From an uncultured Hyphomonadaceae bacterium (GTDB lineage Bacteria > Pseudomonadota > Alphaproteobacteria > Caulobacterales > Maricaulaceae): a stretch of 64,000 nucleotides of DNA. The notes under the pieces are model-generated. The model searched no databases. It was not told the origin of the DNA and saw only the letters and a list, made by a program, of their open reading frames with translations. The position numbers and the translations under genes are program-made. The stretch lies in the NCBI GenBank assembly GCA_913058335.1, contig CAJXPX010000005.1, positions 1 to 64,000 on the forward strand, read 5' to 3'. Positions 30,366 through 38,690 of the stretch are shown one piece after another. Every line of letters begins with the position of its first letter. Within the stretch, counting starts at the first letter, position 1.

Positions 30366-32315
30366 ATGGCTGATACTGAAATGAAAAATGTACAAGTTCC
30401 TGAGGCCTTCATGGGCAAGGCCAATTTAAACGCAGCGCGCTATCAAGAGATGTATGCGGCCTCCATCGCTGACCCGGAGGCGTTTTGGGGTGAGCACGGC
30501 AAACGTCTCGATTGGATAAAGCCCTATACGCAGGTCAAAGACGTAAGCTGGGACAAAGACGACCTTCATATTCAATGGTATTATGACGGCGTGCTGAACG
30601 TGACGGCCAATTGTATTGACCGGCACCTTAGCACACGCGCTAACAAACCCGCCTTAATTTGGGAAGGCGATGACCCAAGCGACAGCAAGACCGTGACTTT
30701 TGCGCAGTTACATAAAGCCGTCTGTCAGTTCGGAAATGTCCTGACACAGCTCGGCGTTGAAAAAGGCGACCGCGTGACCATTTACATGCCGATGGTTTTG
30801 GAGGCTACCTACGCTATGTTAGCCTGCGCGAGAATTGGCGCCGTGCATAGTGTTGTGTTTGGCGGATTTTCCCCGGAGGCCCTCGCGGGGCGTATTATTG
30901 ATTGCGATTCAAAGTTTTTAATTACAGCAGATGAAGGCGTGCGCGGCGGCCGTAAAATTCCTTTGAAAGAAAATGCTGACGCCGCCGCCGAAATTGCTGA
31001 GGCAACCTTGGAGAAAATGCTTGTTGTTGAGCGCACCGGTTCTGGCGTCGCGATGAAAGCCGGGCGCGACTACTGGCTGCATGAAGAGATGGCAAATGTT
31101 TCCTATGACTGCCCGCCCGAGCCCATGAACGCGGAAGATCCATTATTTATTCTATATACATCTGGTTCGACGGGAAAGCCCAAGGGTGTTTTGCATACAA
31201 CTGGCGGTTATCTCGTTTGGGCCGCTATGACTCATGAATACGTTTTCGATCTTAAGGAAGACGATGTCTATTGGTGCACGGCGGATGTCGGATGGGTCAC
31301 AGGGCATTCTTATATTGTCTATGGGCCTCTGGCGAACGGCACGACCACAATCATGTTTGAAGGTGTTCCTACCTATCCAGATGCCAGCCGCTTATGGCAG
31401 GTGTGTGACAAGCATGATGTCACGCTATTTTACACAGCGCCAACGGCGATACGCGCTTTGATGCGCGAAGGATCAGGTCCGGTATTGGCTACCGACCGCT
31501 CTTCCATACGCTTGCTCGGGACAGTCGGCGAACCGATTAATCCTGAAGCGTGGGAGTGGTACTATAATGTTGTGGGCGAGGCGCGCTGTCCGATTGTCGA
31601 TACCTATTGGCAAACCGAGACCGGGGCCAGCATGATGGTGCCTCTGCCGGGCGTGACAACTATGAAGCCCGGCGCTGCGAGCCATCCATTCTTTGGCATT
31701 AAACCCATGCTGGTGGACGCGGAGGGCAAGGAACAGACGGGCGCGGTCGAAGGCAACCTTGTTATCACAGACAGCTGGCCGGGCCAGATGCGCACGGTTT
31801 ATAGCGACCATCAGCGGTTCATCGATACTTATTTTTCAACCTATCCCGGAACCTACTTTACAGGTGATGGTTGCCGCCGCGACGCAGACGGATTCTACTG
31901 GATAACGGGCCGCGTTGACGATGTTATCAATGTCTCCGGTCACCGGATGGGAACAGCAGAAGTTGAAAGCTCGCTGGTTGCTCATGACGCCGTCGCGGAG
32001 GCTGCTGTTGTCGGCTATCCTCATGACATCAAAGGTCAGGGCATATACGCTTACGTGACTCCAATTGCGGGCATTGAGCCGAGTGACGCTTTGACAAAAG
32101 AGCTGGTTTTACACGTCCGTAAAGAGATTGGCCCGATTGCTTCACCAGACCTTATACAGTTCGCGCCTAACCTTCCCAAAACCCGTTCTGGAAAAATCAT
32201 GCGGCGCATACTGCGCAAGATAGCGGAAAACGAGTTTTCCAATCTTGGCGACACAAGCACCTTGGCTGAACCGGAGGTCGTGCGCGACCTAATCGAGAAC
32301 CGGAGAAATCTGTGA
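30366..32315 (+). CDS. acsA: Acetyl-CoA synthetase
   Basis: AMP-forming acetate:CoA ligase of 649 residues, converting acetate to acetyl-CoA. It has the adenylation motif [20 protein letters not shown], the motif [33 protein letters not shown], and the C-terminal [11 protein letters not shown] whose lysine is the known acetylation target in Acs. The N-terminal domain ([17 protein letters not shown]) is the Acs-specific ACAS_N. I use the ATG at 30366; a TTG two codons earlier is also open. It overlaps the start of the regulator gene. Confidence 0.96.
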   Translation: MADTEMKNVQVPEAFMGKANLNAARYQEMYAASIADPEAFWGEHGKRLDWIKPYTQVKDVSWDKDDLHIQWYYDGVLNVTANCIDRHLSTRANKPALIWEGDDPSDSKTVTFAQLHKAVCQFGNVLTQLGVEKGDRVTIYMPMVLEATYAMLACARIGAVHSVVFGGFSPEALAGRIIDCDSKFLITADEGVRGGRKIPLKENADAAAEIAEATLEKMLVVERTGSGVAMKAGRDYWLHEEMANVSYDCPPEPMNAEDPLFILYTSGSTGKPKGVLHTTGGYLVWAAMTHEYVFDLKEDDVYWCTADVGWVTGHSYIVYGPLANGTTTIMFEGVPTYPDASRLWQVCDKHDVTLFYTAPTAIRALMREGSGPVLATDRSSIRLLGTVGEPINPEAWEWYYNVVGEARCPIVDTYWQTETGASMMVPLPGVTTMKPGAASHPFFGIKPMLVDAEGKEQTGAVEGNLVITDSWPGQMRTVYSDHQRFIDTYFSTYPGTYFTGDGCRRDADGFYWITGRVDDVINVSGHRMGTAEVESSLVAHDAVAEAAVVGYPHDIKGQGIYAYVTPIAGIEPSDALTKELVLHVRKEIGPIASPDLIQFAPNLPKTRSGKIMRRILRKIAENEFSNLGDTSTLAEPEVVRDLIENRRNL

Positions 32316-33331
32316 TGCGAACGCCGTATAAATCTGCTAAGGTCTTTAACATGAGTAAGGATCGAAACCTCGGAGGCGATATAGCGGCAACGCATTCTGA
32401 TCGCGTCATTGAGACTGTATCATCGTCCAAGGCGGCTTCGTCGCCCTTGGCGGCGTCTTGGAGTCGGTCTCTGAACTATTTTGGGCTTGAGCCTGACTCA
32501 GTTGAAAACCGAGAACGGTCCGGCTCATCTGAAATTAAGGCGCGCCAGGAAGAGCTTGGGCTCTTGCTGTCAATTGCTCAGCCCGCTATGGATAAACTTC
32601 ATGCGACGATCAATCTTGCAGGATGTAGCGTATTCTTGTCAGATGCAGAAGGCGTGGTAATCGATCAGCGGCACGCAGCCTCTGATGCTGATGATTTTGA
32701 GACGGCAGGGCTTTCAACTGGCTTTGTTTGGTCAGAAGCCCGAGAAGGCACCAATGGAATAGGGACATGCGCCGTCGATCAGCGGCCTGTTACAATCCAT
32801 CAAAACCAACATTTTCAATCGCGTAATACGGTGATGAGTTGTATGGGCGCGCCAATCTTTGATGCAGCCGGACGTTTAGCGGCTGTGCTTGATGTTTCCT
32901 CATTTAGGAATGATTTATCAGAGCCTTTTGCGAGTCTTGTGACTCAAACTGTAACACAATTTGCCCACCAAATAGAATCTGACCATTTTCAACAGGTCTT
33001 TGGCAATGCACGAATCGTGCGCGGTAAACAAGACGGCGCGACTGGGGCTGTTTTATTCGCTGTGGACCGGGATGATTTGCTCATAGGCGCGACTCGCCAT
33101 GCAAGGCATTCCTACGGTTTGAATGATGATTCTTTTACAACGCCGCAACCCGCCGGTTCTATCCTTGATAACATAGATCACAGGGCAGGTGGACTAGAGG
33201 GCGCTGAACAAAGAGCCATCCGCCGCGCTATAGCCGCGGCTAACGGAAACCTAACCGCCGCCGCACGTGCGCTTAAAATTGGCCGCGCGACGCTTTATCG
33301 CCGGATGCAAGCCTTGGGCATTTCGCGGTAG
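32315..33331 (+). CDS. GAF-Fis regulator lacking the AAA+ domain (AcoR-like)
   Basis: A transcription factor of about 338 residues. Its N-terminal half has an AcoR-type GAF sensor (SLLSIAQ-like LGLLLSIAQPAMDKLHATI, AREGTNGIGTCAVDQRPVTI and MGAPIFDAAGRLAAVLDVS). The C-terminus is a Fis-type helix-turn-helix (ANGNLTAAARALKIGRATLY). The sigma-54 AAA+ domain (GAFTGA) that normally lies between them is absent, and there is no -24/-12 promoter ahead of the target gene. The start ATG 32315 overlaps the acsA stop; ATG 32351, with AAGG upstream, is an alternative. It probably activates the acetaldehyde dehydrogenase gene through the palindrome at 27718. Confidence 0.85.
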   Translation: MRTPYKSAKVFNMSKDRNLGGDIAATHSDRVIETVSSSKAASSPLAASWSRSLNYFGLEPDSVENRERSGSSEIKARQEELGLLLSIAQPAMDKLHATINLAGCSVFLSDAEGVVIDQRHAASDADDFETAGLSTGFVWSEAREGTNGIGTCAVDQRPVTIHQNQHFQSRNTVMSCMGAPIFDAAGRLAAVLDVSSFRNDLSEPFASLVTQTVTQFAHQIESDHFQQVFGNARIVRGKQDGATGAVLFAVDRDDLLIGATRHARHSYGLNDDSFTTPQPAGSILDNIDHRAGGLEGAEQRAIRRAIAAANGNLTAAARALKIGRATLYRRMQALGISR

Positions 33332-33363
33332 CCGTATCTATCTTGTCAAAAGGAGACCGCATA

Positions 33364-33738
33364 ATGAATGCAGATTTACCCAAAAGAGTCACAGCGACAG
33401 AGGCAGCTCTTTCGCTCATTGCGGAAATTAGGCAAGATCATCCGAAAGTTATTTTTCATCAGTCCGGGGGATGTTGTGACGGCTCAAGCCCAATGTGCTA
33501 CCCTGAAGGAGACTTCAAGATTGGTGAGCATGACGTAAAGCTTGGCGATGTCGGCGGTACTCCGGTCTACATCTCTGGGAGCCAATTCGAAGTTTGGAAA
33601 CACACGCAACTTATATTAGACGCTGTTCCAGGTCGCGGCGGCATGTTTTCACTCGATAACGGGCGAGAGCGTCGTTTCTTGGCACGAGCCCGGACCTTCG
33701 ATGGCGATGAATTGGAAGCCCTGACAATAGGGAGCTAG
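33364..33738 (+). CDS. DUF779 domain-containing protein
   Basis: A small protein of 124 residues with a cysteine-rich motif FHQSGGCCDGSSPMCYP (about residues 33-49) typical of DUF779, and a conserved GSQFEVWKHTQLILDAVPG-type segment. AGGAG (33351-33355) supports the ATG at 33364. Members are commonly found beside acetaldehyde/aldehyde dehydrogenases of the ExaC group, as here. The three cysteines suggest metal binding or a redox role, but no function is established to my knowledge. Confidence 0.88.
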   Translation: MNADLPKRVTATEAALSLIAEIRQDHPKVIFHQSGGCCDGSSPMCYPEGDFKIGEHDVKLGDVGGTPVYISGSQFEVWKHTQLILDAVPGRGGMFSLDNGRERRFLARARTFDGDELEALTIGS

Positions 33739-34122
33739 CTTTAGCGAGCTTATCATGATGCCAACAATCGAATATGTGTTGGCATAATAGGTGATAAAAG
33801 GTAAGTCTGTGTCAGTTCTCTGAATGTCCGCCATGGGGTGCGAGTTCAATGGGGCGTCGCAAGAATACTTTTAATCGCCCACATTATCACTGATTAGTAA
33901 TCTATAATGGCTATACCGATTTTGCCATCTATTGGTGATGGAGATTTGCCATATAGAAAGCGAGTTTCTTCCTGCTAAACCCGTATTAAACGGAGTTATA
34001 CGGGCAGTAGTTAATGCGGACATAGGTGATAGCTATTTCATGTGGTCAAATATGGCAAAGTGCTGTATATATGTGCTTTAGGCGCATAATAATCGGACAT
34101 TTAAGAGGACATAGAAGCGGAC
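33739..34122. other. 384-bp intergenic region before the Fic gene
   Basis: No gene seen. It contains a perfect 9-bp inverted repeat ATGCCAACA (33758-33766) and TGTTGGCAT (33777-33785) with a 10-base loop and no T-run, just after the DUF779 gene, and the 12-bp-period array that overlaps the Fic start. The composition is more AT-rich than the genes on either side. Confidence 0.6.
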
Positions 34123-34136
34123 ATGGCAGCGGACTT
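34093..34136 (+). repeat. 12-bp-period array over the Fic gene start
   Basis: TCGGACAT (34093), GAGGACAT (34105), GCGGACAT (34117) and GCGGACTT (34129), exactly 12 bp apart. The start codon of the Fic gene lies in the third unit. The period and the ACAT core are those of the arrays in the two 238-bp repeats. A Fic protein with a C-terminal winged helix could bind here and repress itself. Confidence 0.75.
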
Positions 34137-35322
34137 GGACAGAGGTGAAGCGGCATCCATGATGGAGCCTTTACTGATTAGCAGCACGTCCAAACATTAT
34201 GGGCCGTTAGCGGATCTCGCTGTCGAGCTTTCGGCTAAATCGACGGGTTTGAAGCGCAGCTTGCCGCTGCCCATTGTTTCCGCGCTCTCTAATCTCGTGC
34301 GCGCGATGAACTGTTATTATAGTAATTTGATCGAAGGGCATGACACTCATCCTGTTGATATTGAGCGGGCACTGAATGAAGATTACAGCGTGGACCCTGA
34401 AAAGCGCGACCTGCAATTGGAAGCGCGTGCCCATATTCACGTGCAACAGTGGATTGATGAGGGCGGGCTTAAAGACCGCGCTTTAACGAGAGGCGGCGTC
34501 TTAGAAACCCATGAGCGTTTTTGCGCGCTCTTGCCGGACGACCTGCTTTGGGTGGAGTATCCTGATACGGGCGAGCGGGTGAAGGTAGTTCCTGGTGAAT
34601 ACCGCTTGCGTGATGTCCAAGTCGGGCGGCATGTCGCGATCAGTCCCGGAGCCGTGCCAAACTTCATGACACGGTTTGAGACCGCATTTGCCGCGCGTGG
34701 TAAAGTGGACGCGATTATGTCCTCAGCGACCGCCCATCACCGCCTTTTATGGATACATCCTTTTCTAGATGGCAATGGCCGCGTCGCGCGGCTTATGTCT
34801 TATGCCGTTTTACATGATGCTATGGAAACAGGCGGTCTATGGTCGATAGCGCGCGGGCTCGCTCGAAATGTCAAGGACTATAAAGGCCATCTCGCAGCCT
34901 GTGATCAACCACGCCGTAATGATTTAGATGGCCGGGGTAATCTGAGTGAAGAAGAATTGGCCAAGTTTGTATTTTTCTTTCTACAAACCTGTATTGATCA
35001 AGTGGACTTTATGGAACGCCTCATGCAACCGGGCCGCCTTCGAGACCGTATCCGCATATGGGTCGAGGAAGAAATCAGGGCCGATGAATTGCCGCCTAAA
35101 TCGACCCAAGTCTTAGATGCTATGCTCTATCGCGGCGAGATTGAGCGCGGCGAACTTGCGGAGCTTTTAGGCGTCACGCCTCGTCACGCCCGGCGCGTCT
35201 CATCGGCCTTACTGGAGAAAGGCGTGCTCACCTCTGCGGGCGTGCGCGCGCCGCTGCGCTTGGCATTTCCTGCGGCTCTCGCAGGACGCTGGATGCCGGG
35301 TTTGTTCCCCGAAAAGGGTTGA
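34123..35322 (+). CDS. Fic family protein, probable AMP-transferase
   Basis: A Fic-domain protein of 399 residues that would transfer AMP (or another nucleotide) from NTP to a hydroxyl of a target protein. The active-site motif HPFLDGNGRVAR (His212) is complete. An N-terminal inhibitory motif Ser67-x3-Glu71-Gly72 (SNLIEG) marks it as class II, self-inhibited. A C-terminal winged helix (about residues 345-380, ELAELLGVTPRHARRVSSAL) suggests DNA binding. It lies alone at the right edge of the repeat-bracketed cassette, its start embedded in a 12-bp repeat array. Confidence 0.93.
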   Translation: MAADLDRGEAASMMEPLLISSTSKHYGPLADLAVELSAKSTGLKRSLPLPIVSALSNLVRAMNCYYSNLIEGHDTHPVDIERALNEDYSVDPEKRDLQLEARAHIHVQQWIDEGGLKDRALTRGGVLETHERFCALLPDDLLWVEYPDTGERVKVVPGEYRLRDVQVGRHVAISPGAVPNFMTRFETAFAARGKVDAIMSSATAHHRLLWIHPFLDGNGRVARLMSYAVLHDAMETGGLWSIARGLARNVKDYKGHLAACDQPRRNDLDGRGNLSEEELAKFVFFFLQTCIDQVDFMERLMQPGRLRDRIRIWVEEEIRADELPPKSTQVLDAMLYRGEIERGELAELLGVTPRHARRVSSALLEKGVLTSAGVRAPLRLAFPAALAGRWMPGLFPEKG

Positions 35323-35410
35323 GGCATCTGCGTCGTTTTTGCCCTGCTATATGATAAATGCGGAGCCGAACTCGTCGAATCCATCATTAACGGAGCCAAT
35401 TTATGACAAT

Positions 35411-35424
35411 TGCGGACTCGAACC
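35411..35424 (-). repeat. 14-bp inverted match to the tRNA-like remnant at 27350
   Basis: TGCGGACTCGAACC is the exact reverse complement of 27350-27363. The two would form terminal inverted repeats of an 8075-bp segment. A few such 14-mers are expected by chance in 64 kb, so only their position near the repeats makes this worth noting. Confidence 0.4.
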
Positions 35425-35514
35425 ATAAACGATACTGTTGGCGAAAATTAATTTTGTAAAATTGAAATGGAGTATGAAAAATATAATAAAAACAATGACT
35501 TAAAGGCCGATGGC

Positions 35515-35752
35515 TCCGCAAGCAGGAGCCAATTAAAATTAAATAAAACAATAAAATCAGTTACTTAATGGGCCTTCATTTTTCTAAAAGGGCACATCAG
35601 GGGGCGCGTAAAAGGGCACATGAAAGGGCGCGTGGGCCCGTTTGAGTATTAAGGGGCGAATATTAGCATAAAAATCAAACGTGATTCGTTTTCAGTTTGT
35701 CCCTGCGTTAGGTTGCTTACTGAGACCATCTTCGTCTTCTGCGGGGGGATAG
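35515..35752 (+). repeat. Long direct repeat, copy B (238 bp)
   Basis: The second copy of the repeat at 27358-27595. Its first bases form a perfect hairpin, TGGCTCC (35511-35517), GCAAGCA, GGAGCCA (35525-35531), that is broken in copy A, where the left arm reads CGAGTCC. This suggests that copy A was altered at its left boundary or that the two have recombined differently. Confidence 0.93.
35590..35633 (+). repeat. 12-bp-period array, four units (copy B)
   Basis: GGGCACAT (35590), GGGCGCGT (35602), GGGCACAT (35614) and GGGCGCGT (35626) at exact 12-bp spacing. Units alternate more regularly than in copy A. Confidence 0.75.
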
Positions 35753-35938
35753 TGTTGTAATTCTCTGTGTTAAGTCTTGTAATAATACTACAATTTTGAA
35801 TGACACCGGCTTTGTTTTTCCGCTTGTGTTTTAATCGGATACCGGGTGGAATTCTTTTATAGGTATGAGACCCAAAAAAGGCGTGATACGTCCATAGTCT
35901 TATGAAAAATGAGCTGCCAAGTTTATGGAAGGAAAAAT

Positions 35939-36601
35939 ATGTCCACTTTCGCCTTTAATAAGGATCCGGCACCCGAGGATTGCCTTGTTTCTGGAAAATA
36001 TATTGACCATGATTCACCTGAAATAACCTGCTTTGTCCAAGAGACTTTATCTCAGTTTCCAGCCAGTATCAACGATACCCAAAAAGCAATAGCGCTATTT
36101 AACGCTGTTCGTGACAAATGGTTGTACAATCCCTTTGCGTTTGATCTTTCTGAAGACGGGTTTACGGCCAGCAAAATTGTTGCACGGACGGATGCTTATT
36201 GTGTTCCGAAAGCTATCTTGCTCACCGCTTGTTTACGCGCTGCTTGTATTCCGGCTGCCGTGGGGTTTGCTGATGTTCGGAACCATTTAAGTACTCCGAA
36301 ATTACGTGAAACAATGGGAACAGACTTATTCGTCTATCATGGTTATGTGAAACTCTGGCTTAATGGGATTTCGTACAAAATTACACCAGCATTCAATATG
36401 GAAATGTGTACAAAATTTGGAGTTAAGCCACTTGTATTCGATGGTCGCAGTGATGCACTTTTTCACGAGTTTAATGCAAATGATGATCAACACATGGAAT
36501 ATGTAAAAGACCATGGAGCGTTTTCTGGTGTGCCACGTCAGCAAATCATTTCAACCTATATTAAGACCTACCCCAATATCGCAGCTCCCAACCCAGAATA
36601 A
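35939..36601 (+). CDS. Transglutaminase-like domain protein
   Basis: A 220-residue protein of the transglutaminase-like/papain-fold superfamily. The probable catalytic Cys is in DAYCVPKAILLTACLRAACI (about residue 80), the His in VYHGYVKLWLNG and the third residue near YKITPAFN. The ATG at 35939 has GGAAGG just upstream; an ATG 30 bases earlier lacks one. Proteins of this fold may be peptidases, but a substrate cannot be named. It stands alone at the right flank of the accessory region. Its last 24 codons have a degenerate relative at 55390. Confidence 0.8.
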   Translation: MSTFAFNKDPAPEDCLVSGKYIDHDSPEITCFVQETLSQFPASINDTQKAIALFNAVRDKWLYNPFAFDLSEDGFTASKIVARTDAYCVPKAILLTACLRAACIPAAVGFADVRNHLSTPKLRETMGTDLFVYHGYVKLWLNGISYKITPAFNMEMCTKFGVKPLVFDGRSDALFHEFNANDDQHMEYVKDHGAFSGVPRQQIISTYIKTYPNIAAPNPE

Positions 36602-36883
36602 TTTAAAGCTCTTTCCACGCAGGACATTAATCGCATTGGCAAAGTTATCAAAGATCGGGCCGTACACGACGATTAAGAATTCGTCCTTTTGGTGAAACTC
36701 GCTCAAAATAAGACTTTGAGCCGAGGCCAGAAACTGTAATCAACCTGGCTTCTCAATCCCCTAATTAGGTACACCTGTGCAATAAACCCTACATCAAACG
36801 GATACATAAATGAGGGTCTGGACAATTGCCCTTAAGACTTAATATGTTTGTGCTTGAACTAAATGAACCGATTGCTCAACTAA

Positions 36884-37150
36884 GTGAGTGCCAATAGAAT
36901 GACACCCCAAGACAAATTCGCAAACCTAAAACGAGACCGCAATCCTATGCCGAAGAATGTTGAGGTTGCTCTTGTGGAAAGCGATCTCTATCAAGCTTTC
37001 AAGGCAAGGCCCGCTTATCAACAGAACGATTATCTTGGTTGGATTATCCGGGCCAAACGGGATGCAACGAAGCAAAAACGTATGAAGCAAATGCTGGAAG
37101 AGCTTGCCAAGGGCGATGTGTATATGAAAATGTCGTACAACCCAAAATAA
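36884..37150 (+). CDS. YdeI/OmpD-associated family protein (C-terminal domain)
   Basis: A small protein of 83-88 residues consisting only of the OmdA/YdeI C-terminal domain: ARPAYQQNDYLGWIIRAKR followed by KRMKQMLEELAKGDVYMKM. Full-length YdeI proteins also have an N-terminal DUF1801-like domain, missing here. The start is either GTG at 36884 or ATG at 36899; neither has a clear ribosome-binding site. The function of the domain is not established. Confidence 0.75.
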   Translation: MSANRMTPQDKFANLKRDRNPMPKNVEVALVESDLYQAFKARPAYQQNDYLGWIIRAKRDATKQKRMKQMLEELAKGDVYMKMSYNPK

Positions 37151-37189
37151 GGCAGTTGGGGTTAGTGTTACTTGAGAGTCTTATGACAG

Positions 37190-37226
37190 AAAAAGACCTC
37201 CCAGAAAAACTGGGAGGCAAGTTTTG
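37190..37226. terminator. Bidirectional intrinsic terminator
   Basis: CCTCCCAG (37197-37204), loop AAAAA, CTGGGAGG (37210-37217). On the plus strand it is followed by CAAGTTTT, on the minus strand by TCTTTTT. It separates the convergent YdeI and thioesterase genes. Confidence 0.88.
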
Positions 37227-37249
37227 CGCTCATCGGGGAAGAGCACAGA

Positions 37250-37660
37250 TCATAATTTAAGGCTAAGTGTAGCTTTCGCGACAAGGACATCGATTTTACC
37301 CTGCCATGCTAAGACGTCGATAACCGCGAGCCGCCGACCTAGTTTTACGATTTTAGCTGAGCCAAATAGTGGTTCTAATTTTGCGGACCGGAGAAAGTCG
37401 ACATTGGAGTTAATTAAGGTGGCGGCCATTGCTGATTTGGTTCGATCCGACAATTCGATTTCGGCTACTCGCTCCATAAAGATGGTGACGACGCCTCCGT
37501 GGATGGCCCTTATTGCAGGGTTTCCCATATGCTTTTCGGATGGTGACATGTAATAGACGTGTTCCCCGATGTCTTTCATTTGGCTAATTCCCAACCACTG
37601 GTCGATGGGCTTGTGTTTCGAGTTTTGAGGCACTTTCCTAGAGGCTCCCTGACGCAGCAA
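37250..37660 (-). CDS. PaaI-type hot-dog thioesterase
   Basis: A hot-dog fold protein of up to 136 residues, related to PaaI thioesterases that hydrolyse acyl-CoA or aryl-CoA esters. The motif HMGNPAIRAIHGGVVTIFME holds the usual helix of the fold, with a conserved glycine pair. The longest frame begins with TTG at 37660 and overlaps the end of the preceding thioesterase gene by 23 bases; a later start is possible. It is the third gene of a MarR-thioesterase-thioesterase operon. Confidence 0.8.
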   Translation of the reverse strand: MLRQGASRKVPQNSKHKPIDQWLGISQMKDIGEHVYYMSPSEKHMGNPAIRAIHGGVVTIFMERVAEIELSDRTKSAMAATLINSNVDFLRSAKLEPLFGSAKIVKLGRRLAVIDVLAWQGKIDVLVAKATLSLKL

Positions 37661-38123
37661 ATGAGGGGCCTTTTGATCCGACCATAAACGCGGCGCTTGC
37701 CTTGGCTAATACTGTTTGGCTCACAGGGTCGCTGATGTCGCCCTGCATTCGAGCGATGTTTCCGTCTAATGCAAAGCAGGACGCCGTGCAGATGAGCTTT
37801 GATTCTGACTTCGCAGGGGTCAAATAATCGGTTTTAAGATTTATCGTTGCGATTGGAATTAATTCCCTTATGTGTGCGAATAATGCGATACCGAATGCGG
37901 AATCCAGGAGAAGCGTTAGCGCGCCGCGATGTAAGAACAGGCTATTTTTGTCGGCCTTAAAATCAGGGCCGAGTGACGCTTCCATTTTCACGCCTTGCTT
38001 GGAAACGTCTGTGATATTCACATTAAACTGTGAAAACATTGGATGTGCGTCACTGAAGAAATGACCCGCAAATTCTCGCCAGTCGATATTTCCGTTTTGG
38101 AAGTCCGTTGTATGCTCAAACAT
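37638..38123 (-). CDS. PaaI-type hot-dog thioesterase
   Basis: A second hot-dog fold protein, 161 residues. LFLHRGALTLLLDSAFGIAL is the central-helix motif of PaaI-like thioesterases, with Asp as likely catalytic acid; TINLKTDYLTPAK is the following strand. It overlaps both neighbours, so the three genes are one transcript. Two related thioesterase-like chains side by side suggest a heteromeric enzyme or two CoA esters. No CoA ligase is adjacent. Confidence 0.85.
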   Translation of the reverse strand: MFEHTTDFQNGNIDWREFAGHFFSDAHPMFSQFNVNITDVSKQGVKMEASLGPDFKADKNSLFLHRGALTLLLDSAFGIALFAHIRELIPIATINLKTDYLTPAKSESKLICTASCFALDGNIARMQGDISDPVSQTVLAKASAAFMVGSKGPSFAASGSL

Positions 38124-38583
38124 TCATATTCGCCTGTAATGTCTGTAAGACTGTCCGGGCTTGTTCGAGGTTTTGCTCTGGTATCCCGCCGAATATCTCA
38201 TTTGCTAAAGTTTCTGCGTAGGCAGAAATATCCTCAGCGCGTTTTTCCCCGAGTTTTGTCGCGCTAATCCTCCAGACACGTCGATCACTGGCATCAGCAA
38301 TGCGTTTAATGAAACCGCTTTTTTCAAGTTGATCTATGAGGCCGCCCGCTGACGAGCGATTAATATCGAGAACATCCGCGAGTTCAGTTTGAGTTGGGGC
38401 TTCCATTCGCAAGACGTGAACCAATGTGTGCCACTGCGCCCTGGTCAATCCCAGTAACATCATTTTCCGGTCAAATGTCTTGCGCATTAGCCTCGAAACG
38501 TCACTGATCAAGAAACTAAAATCAACTCGGTGGTCGTCCCGCAAAGCGTCATGAGTGATAGATTTTGTTGCATTCAAAGCCAT
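38116..38583 (-). CDS. MarR family transcriptional regulator
   Basis: A MarR-type winged-helix regulator of 155 residues. It contains LTRAQWHTLVHVLRMEAPTQ, then TELADVLDINRSSAGGLIDQ as recognition region and ASDRRVWRISATKLG as wing. ATG 38583 gives the usual family length; ATG 38619 would add 12 residues. It is divergent from the RND efflux operon at 38691, a standard arrangement for a repressor of efflux genes. The repeated TATTGTA/CATTGTA half-sites between 38604 and 38631 may be its operator. Confidence 0.88.
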   Translation of the reverse strand: MALNATKSITHDALRDDHRVDFSFLISDVSRLMRKTFDRKMMLLGLTRAQWHTLVHVLRMEAPTQTELADVLDINRSSAGGLIDQLEKSGFIKRIADASDRRVWRISATKLGEKRAEDISAYAETLANEIFGGIPEQNLEQARTVLQTLQANMNV

Positions 38584-38690
38584 ATTAAGTTCATCTTTTT
38601 TAACATTGTATGGAGCCATAATATATTGTACATGACAATTTACAAGCAAGAATTTGAAGGATACGCGCCGCCCTTCCGGAGGTTACCAGT

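Larger units (their letters stand above)
35323..35938. other. 616-bp intergenic region holding repeat copy B
   Basis: No gene seen. It holds TGCGGACTCGAACC (35411-35424), the reverse complement of the first 14 bases of the tRNA-like remnant at 27350, then AAAACAATGACTTA (35489-35502), the 238-bp repeat copy B and its 12-bp array. The remainder up to the next gene is AT-rich and featureless. Confidence 0.6.
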
